Positions 33,465 through 48,604 of a stretch of 64,000 nucleotides of DNA are shown here, piece by piece. The translations under genes were made by a program, and so were the position numbers. How positions within the stretch are numbered: the first letter of the stretch is position 1; the number at the start of each line of letters is the position of its first letter. The DNA is taken from contig JACMZG010001870.1 in NCBI GenBank assembly GCA_018340805.1, forward strand, positions 53,920,073 to 53,984,072. The letters are read 5' to 3'. Source of the stretch: Microvelia longipes (Eukaryota > Arthropoda > Insecta > Hemiptera > Veliidae). The notes under the pieces are model-generated. The model was not told the DNA's origin and did no database searches. It saw only the letters and a program-made list of their open reading frames with translations.

Positions 33465-36315
33465 ATTATCGGAGACATAAACATAAATATTAAAGTAGAA
33501 GATGGTGAGTCACTAGATACAGAAGCATACAATTACTTAGATATGTTGACTGACTGATTGAAAATTAATTCCATTAATCAATGAATATACCAGAGTTACT
33601 GATCATAGTGCAACATGCGACCATATTTTTCCTCTCAAAATATATCTAATGATATTTCTACAGAAGTCATTAAAACAAGAATTACAGATCATTACAGTTT
33701 ACTAGCTACCATTGACAACCTAACAAACAACAGACTAACAAAACAAACAGATAACATCCAAAACAAATAAATACAATTAATTACAATGAATTAGGCAATT
33801 TATTAAAGTCTGAAACCTGGAACCTAATAACACAAGAAAATGATACGAATAAAGCAACAAATATATTTATAAAAACAATAAAAAATTATATTACGCTATC
33901 TACTGAAATAAAAACATACCCACCAACACATAGAAAATTTATCAAATTAAAACCATGGATAAGTCATGGTTTGGTTGTATCCATCTGAAAAAAAGAAAAA
34001 TTAAGTAAAAAAATAAGCAAACAACCGTATAACACTAAACTAAAAGATTTTTTAAAAATATTGCAAAACATTAAAACAAATTAATTACAAAAAAAAAATA
34101 TGTACTAAAGAAAGTAGAACGATGTGAAAATAATGTTAGGAAAATCTGGTCAGCAACAAATGAAATATTTGGTAGAAAAAAGAAAACAGATAACTATATA
34201 GGCAAAATAACCACTGAAAACGGACTAGTAATAGATGGGAATAAAGAACCGCTTAAAGTTGCAAATGAAATGGGAAAATCACTGAAGTTGGTGAAACATT
34301 AGCCAATAAAATAAATAAATCAAACCAAATAAATTCAAATAATACACAAGTCTATAATATTATAAATTATTGGGAAAACTTAGAAATAAATGAAGAAAAA
34401 TAAAAAAAGCAGTGCAAGACCTTAGAGGCGGTTCTGGTCCAGGACATGACCAAATAACAGCTACTTTACTTAAGGACAACATTGACTCATTAGTCAAACC
34501 ATTATTACATATAACAAACTTAAGTTTTAAAACAGGCATTTTCCCTGACACTTTAAAAATAGCAATAATTACTCCTATACATAAAAATGAATCTAAATTA
34601 GACCCAAAGAACTACCGACCCATATCTCTAGTATCTAACATTTCTAAAATAATAGAAAAAATTGTAAAAGAAAAATTTATAGAGCACTTAAATAAAAATT
34701 CAATACTATCTAAAAATCAATATGGTTTCCAAGAAGGAGTCAGTACTCAGGATGCAATCTCGGATGTTACAAACTATATTATAGAAAAAATTGACTCAGG
34801 AGAAAAACCAGTTGCAGTACTACTGGATTTAACAAAAGCATTTGACTCTGTGTCTCACACTTTATTAATAAAAAAAACTTAAAGAGATTGGAATCAAAGG
34901 CTTAATGTTGCAATGGTTTATAAGTTATTTAAAAGATAGAAAATACAAAGTAAAAGTAAATGGAGTCGTTGGTGACGACTACACTGCAAAATATTCTATA
35001 CCACAGGGAACAGTGTTAGCTGGTCTTTTATTTCTCGTCCATATTAATGATATATTTAAACTAAACGTACATGGTATACTAAAAGGGTTTGTTGATGACG
35101 TCATACTTCTTTGTTCTTCAAATAGTTTCACAGAAAGTTTAAATAAAGCAGAAAGAAGTATGACTGTCAATTAGTTAGACAATAACTTACTCACTATAAA
35201 TGTTAAAAAAACTAATTTCATGACCTTTACACTAAACTACCTATCGCAACCACAAATAGACCATATAAAAATTCACACTCCTGACTGCTATATAAATTTT
35301 CCTGCCTGTTACTGCCAAACAATAAAAAAAGTCAACTCAGCAAAATACTTAGGGATAACACTGGATAGCCACCTAAACTGGAAACCACATATCAACAACA
35401 TAACAGACAAACTATGACAGTACATTTATATATTTTTAAGAATGAGAACAATACTAACTATACCGGAACTAAAAATACTGTACTACGGACTGATTGACTC
35501 TATACTGCAATACGGAATACATGGCTGGGGAGCTGCGACAAAAACTACTAAACATGCACTACAAATTCAACAAAACTCTATTATACGAATTATACTTAAA
35601 AAGAACAGACGACAAACTGCACACCCTCTTTTTAAAAAATTAGAATTATTACAAATAGATGATATATATAAATACAATACAGCACTGAAAGTATTTAAAG
35701 GACAACACACACTAGAAAAAATAGAACACGGAAAATCCACCAGATCCGAAACAAATAACTTATATAAAACCCCCTTCTGTAGATCTAGTGCAGCACAAAG
35801 AACTTGGCAATATAGAGCAGCACAGATATGGAATGAACTTCCACAAGAAATAACTTGCATTGAAAATATAAAATCTTTCAAACAAAAATTAAAACAATAC
35901 ATACTTAATAATACAGAGAGCAATTAAATTAAATTAAAATTGACCAACAATATAATAATAAAACCTAAGATTACACACTCACTCACCACACTCACTCACA
36001 CTTAACAAGAACTATACACTACACAATAATACACCACTCTTTATTTTAAAAACTTTATTTCATACTTATTTTATAAAAAAACTTATTTACTTTATAAACA
36101 ATTTTTTTTATATAAAAATATTATTTTAATTATATATAATATAATAGATGTTTATATAAATAATTATTATTATCAAATAAAAAAATTATAAAGCCAATTA
36201 GATTCCCTCCTGCAGCACAGATCTCCTGATCTAAGCAGGAGGTATCTTTTGTATATTTTGTAATGAAATTTATACTTATTTATGTATTAATAAAGAATTG
36301 TTGTTTAAAAAAAAA
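33465..36315 (+). mobile_element. jockey-like LINE (LINE D), 5'-truncated
   Basis: Starts inside the endonuclease (GDININI at 33468) and ends in a poly-A of 12-13 (36307-36319), so the 3' end is intact. RT text closely resembles LINE A (LRGGSGPG, NYRPISL, GFQEG, DAIxD), suggesting one family with two subfamilies. No target duplication was recognised. Confidence 0.85.
33467..35927 (+). pseudogene. LINE D ORF2 (endonuclease end, RT)
   Basis: Endonuclease remnant IGDINININIKVEDGES, then frameshifted linker. RT from 34412: DLRGGSGPGHDQITATLLKD, IITPIHKNESKLDPKNYRPI, YGFQEGVSTQDAI, VAVLLDLTKAFDSVSHTLLI; frameshift at about 34880; SIPQGTVLAGLLFLVHIND; and GFVDDVILLCSS, where the usual YADD reads FVDD, keeping both Asp. 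Stop at 35173, then KYLGITLDSHLNWKPHINNI, LQYGIHGWGAAT and a terminal YRAAQIWNELPQEITCIENI. Dead through at least five lesions. Confidence 0.87.
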
Positions 36316-36539
36316 AAAATACAAATTTAAAAATTTATAACAAAATTAATTAGATCTGTGTACGGATCTTTTAATTTATTTCTTTTTCTTAATATATTTA
36401 TTAGGTTAAATTTAATTTTTGATATAGGAGACAAAAGACATTTCTTTGGAGGGGGGGGGGGGGCTAAAAAAGCTAGAAGCTCTATGAGTATACAACGAGG
36501 AGTTTGCACCTAAGTCTGATTAAAAACTGTTGAAATCAT

Positions 36540-36990
36540 CAATATTTTAAGCAATAGAATAGATATAGTGAGTGGAACACCACCGGGGGGGGGGGGTCGC
36601 TATCAGACCCATTACTCTTTTCCATGTACATTAATGATATATTTAAATTAAAAACAAAGTGTACCATAGGTTGTTTTGCAGATGATACCTTGCTATTATT
36701 TACTGGTGATTGCTGGATGTCTTTACAGGATGAGACTGGGAAAGATTTATTCCACATATATGATTGGTTTAGAAATTTAGAAAGCTTAATGCAAATAAAT
36801 CCTATTGGGTTCCTTTTACTATGAATAATGTAAAACTTGCAATTGATTTAAAACTACATAACCATGTAAAAATTACTAATACTTGTTGTCATTGTAGTTG
36901 TTTAACTAATGCTGACTCTAACAAATATTTAGGACTTGCCATTGATACTAATCTGAATTAGAAAAAACATAATGAACCTATGTAAAAATA
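36540..36990 (+). pseudogene. LINE RT fragment (LINE E)
   Basis: After a poly-G run (36585-36597) the frame reads PLLFSMYINDIFKLKTKCTI, GCFADDTLLLFTGD, keeping the FADD catalytic motif, then DWFRNLESLMQINP. Only 150 codons of RT; both ends lost. The poly-G interrupts what would be the PxGxxLSxPLLF block. Confidence 0.75.
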
Positions 36991-37388
36991 GTTATTTATG
37001 CAACAACGGATGAAAGTAAGTTTTACAGCTCAAGTTAAAGTTTTGTCCTAAGGCAGCGCCGAAGGAGGAAACTTCATTAGCTCACGAGGCCGGTAGGCCG
37101 AGGGAGATAAACTAGTTAGCTCCCGAGGCTTGCCGAGGGAGACAATACGAGAGCTGAAAACTTTCATCCCTTATTGCATATTAAATTTTATCTACGACTA
37201 GAGAACTAATACTAACAACTATTAATATATTCTTCAGCTCCTTAATTGTTATTGTGTTAGTTTAGTTTATTCTTACCATGTCAATTACTCTGATGAAGAG
37301 AGAATAAAGCCACTATCTTCACATTATTTTATTGTAAGCTGTCAATAGAATAATGTGTAATACTATATTTGTAATTTAAACATTAGTG

Positions 37389-37397
37389 TGTGTATAT
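37389..37397. repeat. target-site duplication TGTGTATAT, left
   Basis: Nine bases directly left of the fold-back element, identical to 48596-48604 on the right. Confidence 0.85.
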
Positions 37398-40265
37398 GGT
37401 ACTCACTATTTCACCGAACTGCCGAATTTTTGCCGAACTATGTATAGCTAAGTGTATAAGTAAAAAACGCTCAAAATTAAATAAACATATCGTATAGATT
37501 GTCAAAAATTTTAATATTTGTGTAATAAACTATAAATTAATATACTGTATTGCGGAATTTAACATACCTGTCGTAAAAGAAACATATATTATTTAACACA
37601 ACACTTTATTAACAAACATAAATTATTTAACTATTGCTAACTATATGGTCTAATATACGAGTACACAACAAAAAGTAGAAAACTATAAATAATTAATAAT
37701 TATAATTATATAATTACATATAGAACATATTTTTGCGGGTTTAGTATAGTTAAGCAACTTAATTTGATTCTGCAAAACTAATTATTGCATTCTCAAATTC
37801 TATAAAAATTCAAGAGGCGCAGCAAAACTAGCTAAATCATGTTGTTGCGTTACAGGTTTCATATAATTCGGTACCAACATTAACAGTTGTGACATACTGT
37901 AAATTAATAATTATACATTGCAGGGTTAGTATAGTTCGGCAGCTTTGTGTAGTTCGGCCGAACTATAAAAAAATCTATATAAAATCAGGGGATTGTTGAA
38001 ATTAAATAAAACTTAGTAAACATATAGAAACTAATAGCAGTAGTAACATACTGCAAATTAATGATGCTATATTGCGGTTTAGTATAGTTCGGCAACTTGT
38101 ATAGTTTGGCCGAACTATAAAAAAATCTATATAAAATCAGAGGATTGTTGAACTGAAATAAAACTTTGTAAACGTGTACAGAGTAACAGCAGTGGTAACA
38201 TACTGCAAATTAATAATTCTGCGTTGCGGCTTTAGTATAGTTCGGCAGCTTTGTTTAGTTCGGCCGAACTATATAAAAATCTATATAAAATCAGGAGATT
38301 GTTTAAATTAAATAAAACTTAGTAAACATATAGAAACTAACAGCAGTAGTAACATACTGCAAATTAATGATGCTATTTTGCGGGTTTAGTATAGTTCGGC
38401 AGCTTTGTATAGTTCGGCCGAACTATAAAAAGATCTATATAAAATCAGGAGATTGTTGAAATTAAATAAAACTTTGTAAACATATAGAAACTAATAGCAG
38501 TAGTAACATACTGCAAATTAATGATGCTATATTGCGGGTTTAGTATAGTTCGGCAACAATGTATAGTTCGGCCGAACTATAAAAAAATCTATATAAAATC
38601 AGGAGATTGTTGAAATTAAATAAAACTTAGTAAACATATAGAAACTAATAGCAGTAGTAACATACTGCAAATTAATGATGCTATATTGCGGGTTTAGTAT
38701 AGTTCGGCAACAATGTATAGTTCGGCCGAACTTTTCAAAATTCTATATAAAATCATAGGATTGTTGAACTGGAATAAAACTTTGTAAACGTATACAGATT
38801 AACAGCAGTGGTAACATACTGCAAATTAATAATTCTGCGTTGCGGCTTTAGTATAGTTCGGCAACTTTGTATAGTTCGGCCGAACTATAAAAAGATCTAT
38901 ATAAAATCAGGAGATTGTTGAAATTAAATAAAACTTAGTAAACATATAGAAACTAATAGCAGTAGTAACATACTGCCAATTAATGATGCTATATTGCGGG
39001 TTTAGTATAGTTCGGTAACATTGTCTAGTTCGGCCGAACTATAAAAAGATCTATATAAAATCAGGAGATTGTTGAAATTAAATAAAACTTAGTAAACATA
39101 TAGAAACTAATAGCAGTAGTAACATACTTCCAATTAATGATGCTATATTGCGGGTTTAGTATAGTTCGGTAACATTGTATTGTTTGGCCGAACTTTAAAA
39201 AAATCTATATAAAATCAGGAGATTGTTGAAATTAAATAAAACTTAGTAAACATATAGAAACCTAAACAGCAGTAGTAACATACTGCAAATTAATGATGCT
39301 ATTTTGCGGGTTAGTATAGTTCGGCCGAACTATAAAAAATCTATATAAAATCAGGGGATTTTGAACTGAAATAAAACTGTGTAAACGTATACAGAGTAAC
39401 AGCAGTGGTAACATACTGCAAATTAATAATTCTGCGTTGCGGGTTTAGTATAGTTCGGCAGCATTGTATAGTTTGGCCGAACTATATAAAATTCTATAAA
39501 ATCAGGAATTGTTGAAATTAAATAAAACTTAGTAAACATATAGAAACTAACAGCAGTAGTAACATACTGCAAATTAATGATGCTATTTTGCGGGTTTAGT
39601 ATAGTTCGGCAGCTTTGTATAGTTCGGCCGAACTATAAAAAAATCTATATAAAATCAGGGGATTGTTGAACTGAAATAAAACTGTGTAAACGTATACAGA
39701 GTAACAGCAGTGGTAACATACTGCAAATTAATAATTCTGCGTTGCGGGTTTAGTATAGTTCGGCAGCATTATAGTTTGGCCGAACTATATAAAATTCTAT
39801 ATAAAATCAGGAGATTGTTGAAATTAAATAAAACTTAGTAAACATATAGAAACTAACAGCAGTAGTAACATACTGCCAATTAATGATGCTATATTGCGGG
39901 TTTAGTATAGTTCGGTAACATTGTCTAGTTCGGCCGAACTATGTAAAATCTATGTTAAATTAGGGGATTGTTGAAATTCAATAAAACTTAGTAAACATAT
40001 AGATATTACTTACATACTGCAAATTAATAATGCTACGTTGTAGGTTTAAAATAGGCCGGCAGCTTTGTATAGTTTGTCCTATTTATATAAAAATTGTTTT
40101 CGAAATCAGGGGATTGTTGAAATGAAATAAAACTTTGTAAACATATAGAAAATAACAGCAAAAGTAATATACTGCAACTAATAATGCTATATAGCGGTTT
40201 TAGTTTAGTTCGGCGAAAGTATATAAATTTCTATATAAAATCAAGTAACTGTTGAAATTAAATGA
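37398..40265 (+). repeat. left arm, ~153-bp satellite
   Basis: About 500 bp of unique terminal sequence (37398-37920), then tandem units such as TAGTATAGTTCGGCAGCTTT-GTATAGTTCGGCCGAACTAT followed by AAAATCTATATAAAATCAGG. Palindrome GTTCGGCCGAAC recurs about every 153 bp (near 37953, 38260, 38412, 38564, 38876, 39028, 39320, 39625, 39927), with variants between. Two unit types occur: one with AGAAACTAATAGCAGTAGTA and GATGCTATATTGCGGG, the other with ACAGAGTAACAGCAGTGGTA and AATTCTGCGTTGCGG. Innermost units are the most degraded. Confidence 0.95.
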
Positions 40266-40593
40266 ATCTGCATCTGCTAGATGTAGATGCAGATTTAAGG
40301 GGCAGCTGAGATGACCAGCTGAGGAGAGTTGCGACCTCCGATAAGTTCACCCTGAGCTTAATTACCTCATCCCAACACTTACACAAGCAATTACACTCTC
40401 AAGGTCAATAAGTTGAGGTGCTGGAAGCCTTGAACCAAGGTGGCAGGAATCAGTAAGCGAGACATGGAATGGCAGCGTTTTTAGCAACGGAGTAGCGTCC
40501 GGCCGCTGCCCCAGCCTCTGATGTCCTTTCTGGCCTCGGCCAGTTAGCCCAAAGGAAAGATGGGTTATCCTAGGTCAGTGTAAAATCCGCGGG

Positions 40594-41829
40594 ATGAGAT
40601 GCAGTGCCAGGTGGGCGCCTGGAAAGGGACCTGCTCCTTACCCCGGGGAGGCTTTGACGCGGCTGCTATGTCTGACCTGCTGTTGGAGTTTTTCCAGCCA
40701 TCTTGTTTATGGTATGAAAGCGATTCTCCTTACACCTAATCTGACACTTTTTACATTGGACACAGATGTACTCTTAGTTTATTTCAGCTATTATGATTTA
40801 ATAGAGGAAGAAGTAAATACGACTGATGCGCCAAATTCGTTGGGAGTCCTGCCCCAAGTTACGAGTTAAGTAGATAGAACAGCAGTAGGAAAGGAGAATG
40901 TAGGAGGTATATCTTAAGCAGAAGAGGAGGCCCTTCTTAAGAGCGCCCTTTTGTCGCCGACACCCTCGGACCCTTTATCAGACACCACCTCAGAGGAGCC
41001 AAATGAGGGAACGTCATGTGAGGAGGCGGCGACGAGGAGGGTTCTCAAGGGAAAAGAAAGAAAAAAGAGACAAATGAGAAAAAAAGGACAGGGAAACGAG
41101 GAGACTATCTAAAAGTGAAGGATCCAAGGAGCCACCTTTGGTACCAACCTTTGGGCAAGCAGGTGAAAGTGGGAGTCATCCCCAGCAACCAGTTCACTCA
41201 CAAGCACTGCAGGGCCCTCAGGTCTCCGGTTCTGGCGGGTGGACAGGAGGCAAAGTTTCATCTGATCCAGAGCCTCCAGGCTACCCCATTTCAGCGGCTA
41301 CAAAAATCAATCCACTTCAGGTGGTTGTTTTAAATGAGCTCTCTGATCTCCCTTTAACTAGAGCCGAGACAGACCTACTTAGGCGACATTTAGATGACAG
41401 CTCTATGGAGGCAATGGGTGGTGAATTTTCTTTTGAACACCAGGGTCCGGAGTTGAGATATGAACAAGCTGGCCTCGTGAACCCAGGTTGGTTACTCATC
41501 GCCTCTTCTGATGAAGTCTCTATGGAATGGACTCTAAAGGAATGGAGGCCACCAACTATTGAGGGACTGGGTTTTAGAGTGGTGCGGCGTTCTGACGCTC
41601 CCTGGCCCATCAGAGTGACCTTTTGGTTGCGGGTAGAACAACAGCCAATCCTGAAACCACCTTCTGTCGGTTATACCACCGGAACCGATCTACAGTTCCT
41701 GGTATACGCCACTGGACCTCTAGTGCTGTTGAGGGTAGACCTGGAAACTGGCATGTTTCCTATTGGGCCAGGTCAGAGGACTTACCTCATTTAGAGGAAG
41801 TAGGCTGGAGGTTGTACTTTAGGCAGTAG
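40594..41829 (+). pseudogene. LOA-like LINE ORF1 (DUF4780-like)
   Basis: Broken frames. 41138-41794 carries HPQQPVHSQALQGPQVSGSG, then LNELSDLPLTRAETDLLRRH, GLVNPGWLLIASSDEVSMEW, TLKEWRPPTIEGLGFRVV. The xGWLLIxxxDExSxxWxxxxxP pattern resembles the DUF4780-type domain found in ORF1 of LOA/R1-type arthropod LINEs. A basic, Arg/Lys-rich stretch (40980-41090) precedes it. The N-terminus is disrupted near 40700. Confidence 0.6.
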
Positions 41830-42316
41830 TTTCTCTAACTAAAGCAGTCGAGCAAGACACTGGCTCCAGCACAGAGCAGGAAACCTCCCAGACTAATGAC
41901 CAACCGACCCCATGATGGTGCATTTTTATCAAATAAATCTGCATCACAGCAAGGAGGCGACAGCTGAGCTTGTACGCCATCTTGCAAAGAGGTCATCTAC
42001 GGTGGTTCTCTCAAGAACCTTATGTCTTCCGTGGCAAGGTCAGAGGTCTGGGAGGATATGAATTCACTATTCTCACAGATTTGAGGTGTCTTGGACTAAA
42101 GTTAATAGTAAAACAGTTCGGTGCTCTATCCAAGACTGATGTTAAAATCTCTATTTTTCAAAAATTGAAAACATCGACATAACAACAATAATAATAATAA
42201 AATTGCATTTCCTTAGAGATCGCGACACTCTGAGGGCAGAGAATTAAGCTGGGTAAGCTTCAATGATATTAAAGGCTGCTACTTGATCTGTCCAGGCCTT
42301 AATTTTGCCTTTAGTC

Positions 42317-43163
<847 letters not shown>

Positions 43164-45729
43164 GACAGTCTCTAACTCACTGAAAGAAAGTCTAACACAA
43201 CCTACTGTCCTTCTCAGACAATTTTGAATATTATAAATTAAGCGTTCATAAAACCACTTTCTGCATCCAATTCTGCCTTGGACTAAAGTTAATAATAAAA
43301 CAGTTTGGTGCTCTATCCAAGACTGATGTCAAAATCTCTATTTTTCATAAATTGAAAACATCAACATAACAACAATAATAATAATTAAATCGCGTTTCCT
43401 TAGAGAGCGCGACATGAGGAATGACATTCCAAGAAGCTGCATTGTAGCAACCAAGGATTTAAAAATTTCTCACCTATTAGAAATTGGATCCAGGGATGCT
43501 ACAGCAGCTATCTTGGAATGTAAGGTTAATGGCCAACCCTCCAACATCCTGGTGGTGAGTCTATACTTACCGTATGACTCTGCCACCCCTCCCCCTTCGG
43601 AAGAGATGTGTAGAGTGGTTGGATAAGCTGAGGAAAATAACCTTGAGATGGTTATAGGATGTGACGCTAACGTTCACCACATAGTGTGGGGCAGCTCTGA
43701 TTGTAACCAGAGAGGAGAATCACTATTTAAGTACCTCTTGGGAACGAATTTAGAGCTGCTTAACCGTGGTAAGGAGGCGACTTTTGTCAATCGAAGGAGG
43801 AGGGAAGATATTGACATAACGGTTGCATCCAGAGCGTTGGACATGAAAATCTCAAAAACTGGAGGGTCACTACGGACATATCAACTTCCGATCATCGTAT
43901 GATTTCTTTTGATATGCCTAGTGACGATGGGCCCCCCACTTTTAGGCGCAACCCCAGGAAGACTGACTGGACGGCTTTCTCTGAGAAGCTGTCCTCTCTT
44001 CCAGAGTAAACGCCAGGGGATTATGGCAATGGCCAGATTTTTCTGGAAGGTGCCATAGCCCTCTCTAACAATCTAAGGAATACCTTTGAGGAAACCTGCC
44101 CCTTAGTCTCTGAACCGGTGCGTAAGATGCGATGGAGGACTCGCCATCTTTCTCTTCTACGGAGGAAGATGCGAAGGGCTCTAAACCGTGCCGTGAGATC
44201 TATGGACCAACTGCACTGGGATAATTAATAAGGGGCTAGAAAGGAATTTAAAAAAAGAGGTCAGGAGAAGCAAATGAGCCAGCTGGCAGACCCATTGTGA
44301 GGAGATTTCATCCATGGCAGATGCTTTCAGGCTCTCTAAACTGCTTAGTGAGGAAGGGAGAAGAAATGTGCTTGGATCTCTTAAGAGATCATATGGCACA
44401 TCGACCAAAGGAAAATATGGAACCTAGCTGATAAGGTCATCTCTTATGGTGCCATAAATTAGGCATTCAGTCAGTTTGAGGCTATAAAAGCACCAGGCCC
44501 TGACAGGATTCCTCTTATTGTGCTGCAGCATAGCATGGATGTCATTTACCCATCTTTGAGTAAATTATTTCGAGCTAGCGTGGCATGGGAGGAGGTTCCC
44601 GGAATGGAAGGCGGCAAGGTGGTCTTTATTCCCAAACCTGGGAAGACTGACTACACTCAGGCTAAGTCTTTCAGACCTATTTGCCTTACTTCCTTTATAG
44701 GTACGGGCCAAGAAAGGATTATGGATAATTATATCCGTGAGGAATTTCTCTCCCGTGACCCTCTTCATCCAAACCAGCATGCTTTTCAGCGGCATAAGTT
44801 GACTGAATCTGCCCTTCATGCGCTGGTCAGTGAGGTTGAGAAATTTCTGGACTCTGGAGAATTCTGCCTTGCTTTCTTCTTTAATTTTGAGGGTGCCTTC
44901 GATCGGGCAAGAATTAAGGTCATATGCAAAGCTCTCAGTAAGAGAGGGTCCCCAAAGGCCCTTACGAACTGTGTTACCTCCTTATTGGAGGTGACGGAGG
45001 GGCGGAGGTTCAAGTGACTGGCGGCTGCCCTCATAATAGCTACCTGTCGCAATTAATATGGTGCTTGGTCATTGATAGCTTTCTAAGGAAGTTAACCGCC
45101 AAAGGCTTTTAAGTCCAAGCGTATGCCGATGATGGTGTTGTTCTAGTAAAAGGACGCTTTCTTATAACGGTATGTGAGCTAATGCAAGAGGTTGCCTCTT
45201 TTTTGGAAGGCTGGCAGCCATTTAAAGCTTAGTAACGGTATTAAGTTTTTGGGTATTATCTTGGATCTGAAACTTAACTGGAAACCCCACAATGATAAGG
45301 TAGTTAATAAAGGATTGTCAACGTTGTGGCAGCTTAGACGCGCAGTTGGTAGGACTTGGGGATTTACTCCCAAAGTTGTCCACTGGCTCTACACTGCGAT
45401 AGTCAGACCAAGGATCCACTATGGATCCATTGTCTGGTGGCCGCGTGTGGAGCTTGCAACTGCTGCAAAAAAGCTGTCTAAGATCCAAAGACTTGTGTGT
45501 CTTGCGTTCTCTGGTTCTCTAAGGTCTACACCCTCCACTGCTGTGAAGACCTTACTCGGTCTTCCTCCTCTCTTAAGTTAGATTGAGTCACAGGCTATGG
45601 CAACCTGTTTAAGATTACGCCCGACGGGTCTTTGGCTTGATCCTAGAAAGAGAACGAAAGGGCATGCAAGGATCGCCAATTTGTTAACCACGGAGTTACC
45701 AATTACTTCTGCCTAGGGCAAAGCAATTT

Positions 45730-48595
45730 ATGATTGTATACTAAACCAGCAACGTAGCATTATTAATTTGCAGTATATTACTTTTTACGTTAATGTTTTT
45801 TGCAGTGTTTTACTTTTTTTATTACTATCATGTTCTGCTGTTATTTTTTTCATGTTTACTTAGTTTTGTTTAATTTCAACTATCCCCTGTTATTATACAA
45901 AATTTTACATAGTTCGGCCGAACTATACTAAAGCCGCAACGCAAAATTATTAATTTGCAGTATGTTACTACTGCTGTTACTCTGTATACGTTTACAAAGT
46001 ATTATTTCAGTTCAACAATCCCCTGATTTTATATAGATTTTTTTATAGTTCGGCCGAATTATACAAAGCTGCCGAACTATACTAAACCCGCAATATAGCA
46101 TCATTGCAGTATGTTACTACTGCTGTTAGTTTCTATATGTTTACTAAGTTTTATTTAATTTCAACAATCTCCTGATTTTATATAGATTTTTTTAAAGTTC
46201 GGCCGAACTATACAAAGTTGCCAAACTATACTAAAGCCGCAATATAGCATCATTAATTTGCAGTATGTTACTACTGCTATTAGTTTCTATATGTTTACTA
46301 AGTTTTATTTAATTTCAACAATCTCCTGTTTTTATATAGATTTTTTTATAGTTCGGCCAAACTATACAAAGTTGCCGAACTATACTAAACCCCCAATATA
46401 GCATCATTAATTTGCAGTATGTTACCACTGCTGTTACTCTGTATACGTTTACAAATTTTTATTCCATTTAACAATCCCCTGATTTTATATAGATTTTTAT
46501 AGTTCGGCCGAACTATACAAAGTTGCCGAACTATACTAAACCCGCAATATAGCATCATTAATTTGCAGTATGTTACCACTGCTGTTACTCTGTATACGTT
46601 TACAAAGTTTTATTCCAGTTTAACAATCCCCTGATTTTATATAGATTTTTTTATAGTTCGGCCGAACTATACAAAGCTGCCGAACTATACTAAATCCGCA
46701 ATATAGCATCATTAATTTGCAGTATGTTACTACTGCTGTTAGTTTCTATATGTTTACTAAGTTTTATTTAATTTCAACAATCTCCTGATTTTATGTAGAT
46801 TTTTTTATAGTTCGGCCGAACTATACAAAGTTGCCGAACTATACTAAAGCCGCAACGCAGAATTATTAATTTGCAGTATGTTACCACTGCTATTAGTTTC
46901 TATATGTTTACTAAGTTTTATTTAATTTCAACAATCTCCTAATTTTATATAGAATTTATATAGTTCGGCCAAACTATACAAGTTGCCGAACTATACTAAA
47001 GGCACAACGCAGAATTATTAATTTGCAGTATGTTACCACTGCTGTTACTCTGTATACGTTTACAAGTTTTATTTCATTTCAACAATCCCCTGATTTTATA
47101 TAGATTTTTTATAGTTCGGCCGAACTATACAAAGTTGCCGAACTATACTAAACCCGCAAAATAGCATCATTAATTTGCAGTATGTTACTACTGCTGTTAG
47201 TTTCTATATGTTTACTAAGTTTTATTTAATTTCAACAATCCCTGATTTTATATAGATTTTTTATAGTTCGGCCGAACTATACAAAGTTGCCGAACTATAC
47301 TAAAGCCGCAACGCAGAATTATTAATTTGCAGTATGTTACCACTGCTGTTACTCTGTATACGTTTACAAAGTTTTATTTCAGTTCAACAATCCCCTGATT
47401 TTATATAGATTTTTTTATAGTTCGGCCGAACTATACAAAGCTGCCGAACTATACTAAACCTGCAATATAGCATAATTAATTTGCAGTATGTTACTACTGC
47501 TGTTAGTTTCTATATGTTTACTAAGTTTTATTTAATTTCAACAATCCCTGATTTTATATAGATTTTTTATAGTTCGGCCGAACTATACATGTTGCCGAAC
47601 TATACTAAACCCGCAATATAGCATCATTAATTTGCAGTATGTTACTACTGCTATTAGTTTCTATATGTTTACTAAGTTTTATTTAATTTCAACAATCTCC
47701 TGATTTTATATAGATTTTTTTATAGTTCGGCCGAACTATACAAAGTTGCCGAACTATACTAAACCCGCAATATAGCATCATTAATTTGCAGTATGTTACC
47801 ACTGCGGTTACTCTGTATACGTTTACAAAGTTTTATTCCAGTTTAACAATCCCATGATTTTATATAGAATTTTGAAAAGTTCGGCCGAACTATACAAAGC
47901 TGCCGAACTATACTAAACCCGCAATATAGCATCATTAATTTGCAGTATGTTACTACTGCTATTAGTTTCTATATGTTTACTAAGTTTTATTTAATTTCAA
48001 CAATCCCCTGATTTTATATAGATTTTTTTATAGTTCGGCCGAACTACACAAAGCTGCCGAACTATACTAACCCTGCAATGTATAATTATTAATTTACAGT
48101 ATGTCACAACTGTTAATGATGGTACCGAATTATATGAAACCTGTAACGCAACAACATGATTTAGCTAGTTTTGCTGCGCCTCTTGAATTTTTATAGAATT
48201 TGAGAATGCAATAATTAGTTTTGCAGAATCAAATTAAGTGTCTTAACTATACTAAACCCGCAAAAATATGTTCTATATGTAATTATATAATTATAATTAT
48301 TTATAGTTTTCTACTTTTTGTTGTGTACTCGTATATTAGACCATATAGTTAGCAATAGTTAAATAATTATTATGTTTGTTAATAAAGTGTTGTGTTAAAT
48401 AATATATGTTTCTTTTACGACAGGTATGTTAAATTCCGCAATACAGTATATTAATTTATAGTTTATTACACAAATATATTAATATTTTTGACAATCTATA
48501 AGATATGTTTATTTAATTTTGAGCGTTTTTTACTTATACACTTAGCTATACATAGTTCGGCAAAAATTCGGCAGTTCGGTGAAATAGTGAGTACC
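45730..48595 (-). repeat. right arm, ~153-bp satellite
   Basis: Reverse-complement counterpart of the left arm: units such as AACCCGCAATATAGCATCAT, TAATTTGCAGTATGTTACTA and ATAGTTCGGCCGAACTATAC. The palindrome recurs near 45913, 46052, 46198, 46504, 46658, 46812, 47118, 47270, 47421, 47573, 47725, 47878 and 48034. The outermost 480 bp (48110-48595) are the unique terminal sequence, matching 37398-37900 inverted. The same two unit types mix in both arms. Confidence 0.95.
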
Positions 48596-48604
48596 TGTGT
48601 ATAT
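48596..48604. repeat. target-site duplication TGTGTATAT, right
   Basis: Nine bases directly right of the fold-back element, identical to 37389-37397. Confidence 0.85.

Noticed and set aside
37920..40265. Palindromic ~153-bp repeats as a CRISPR or integron array
   Set aside because: Whole units are homologous, there are no unique spacers or cas/integrase genes, and the array is mirrored within a transposon.
44181..45373. Minus-strand frames in the LOA-like region
   Set aside because: Shadows of the + strand RT, which carries the recognisable motifs.
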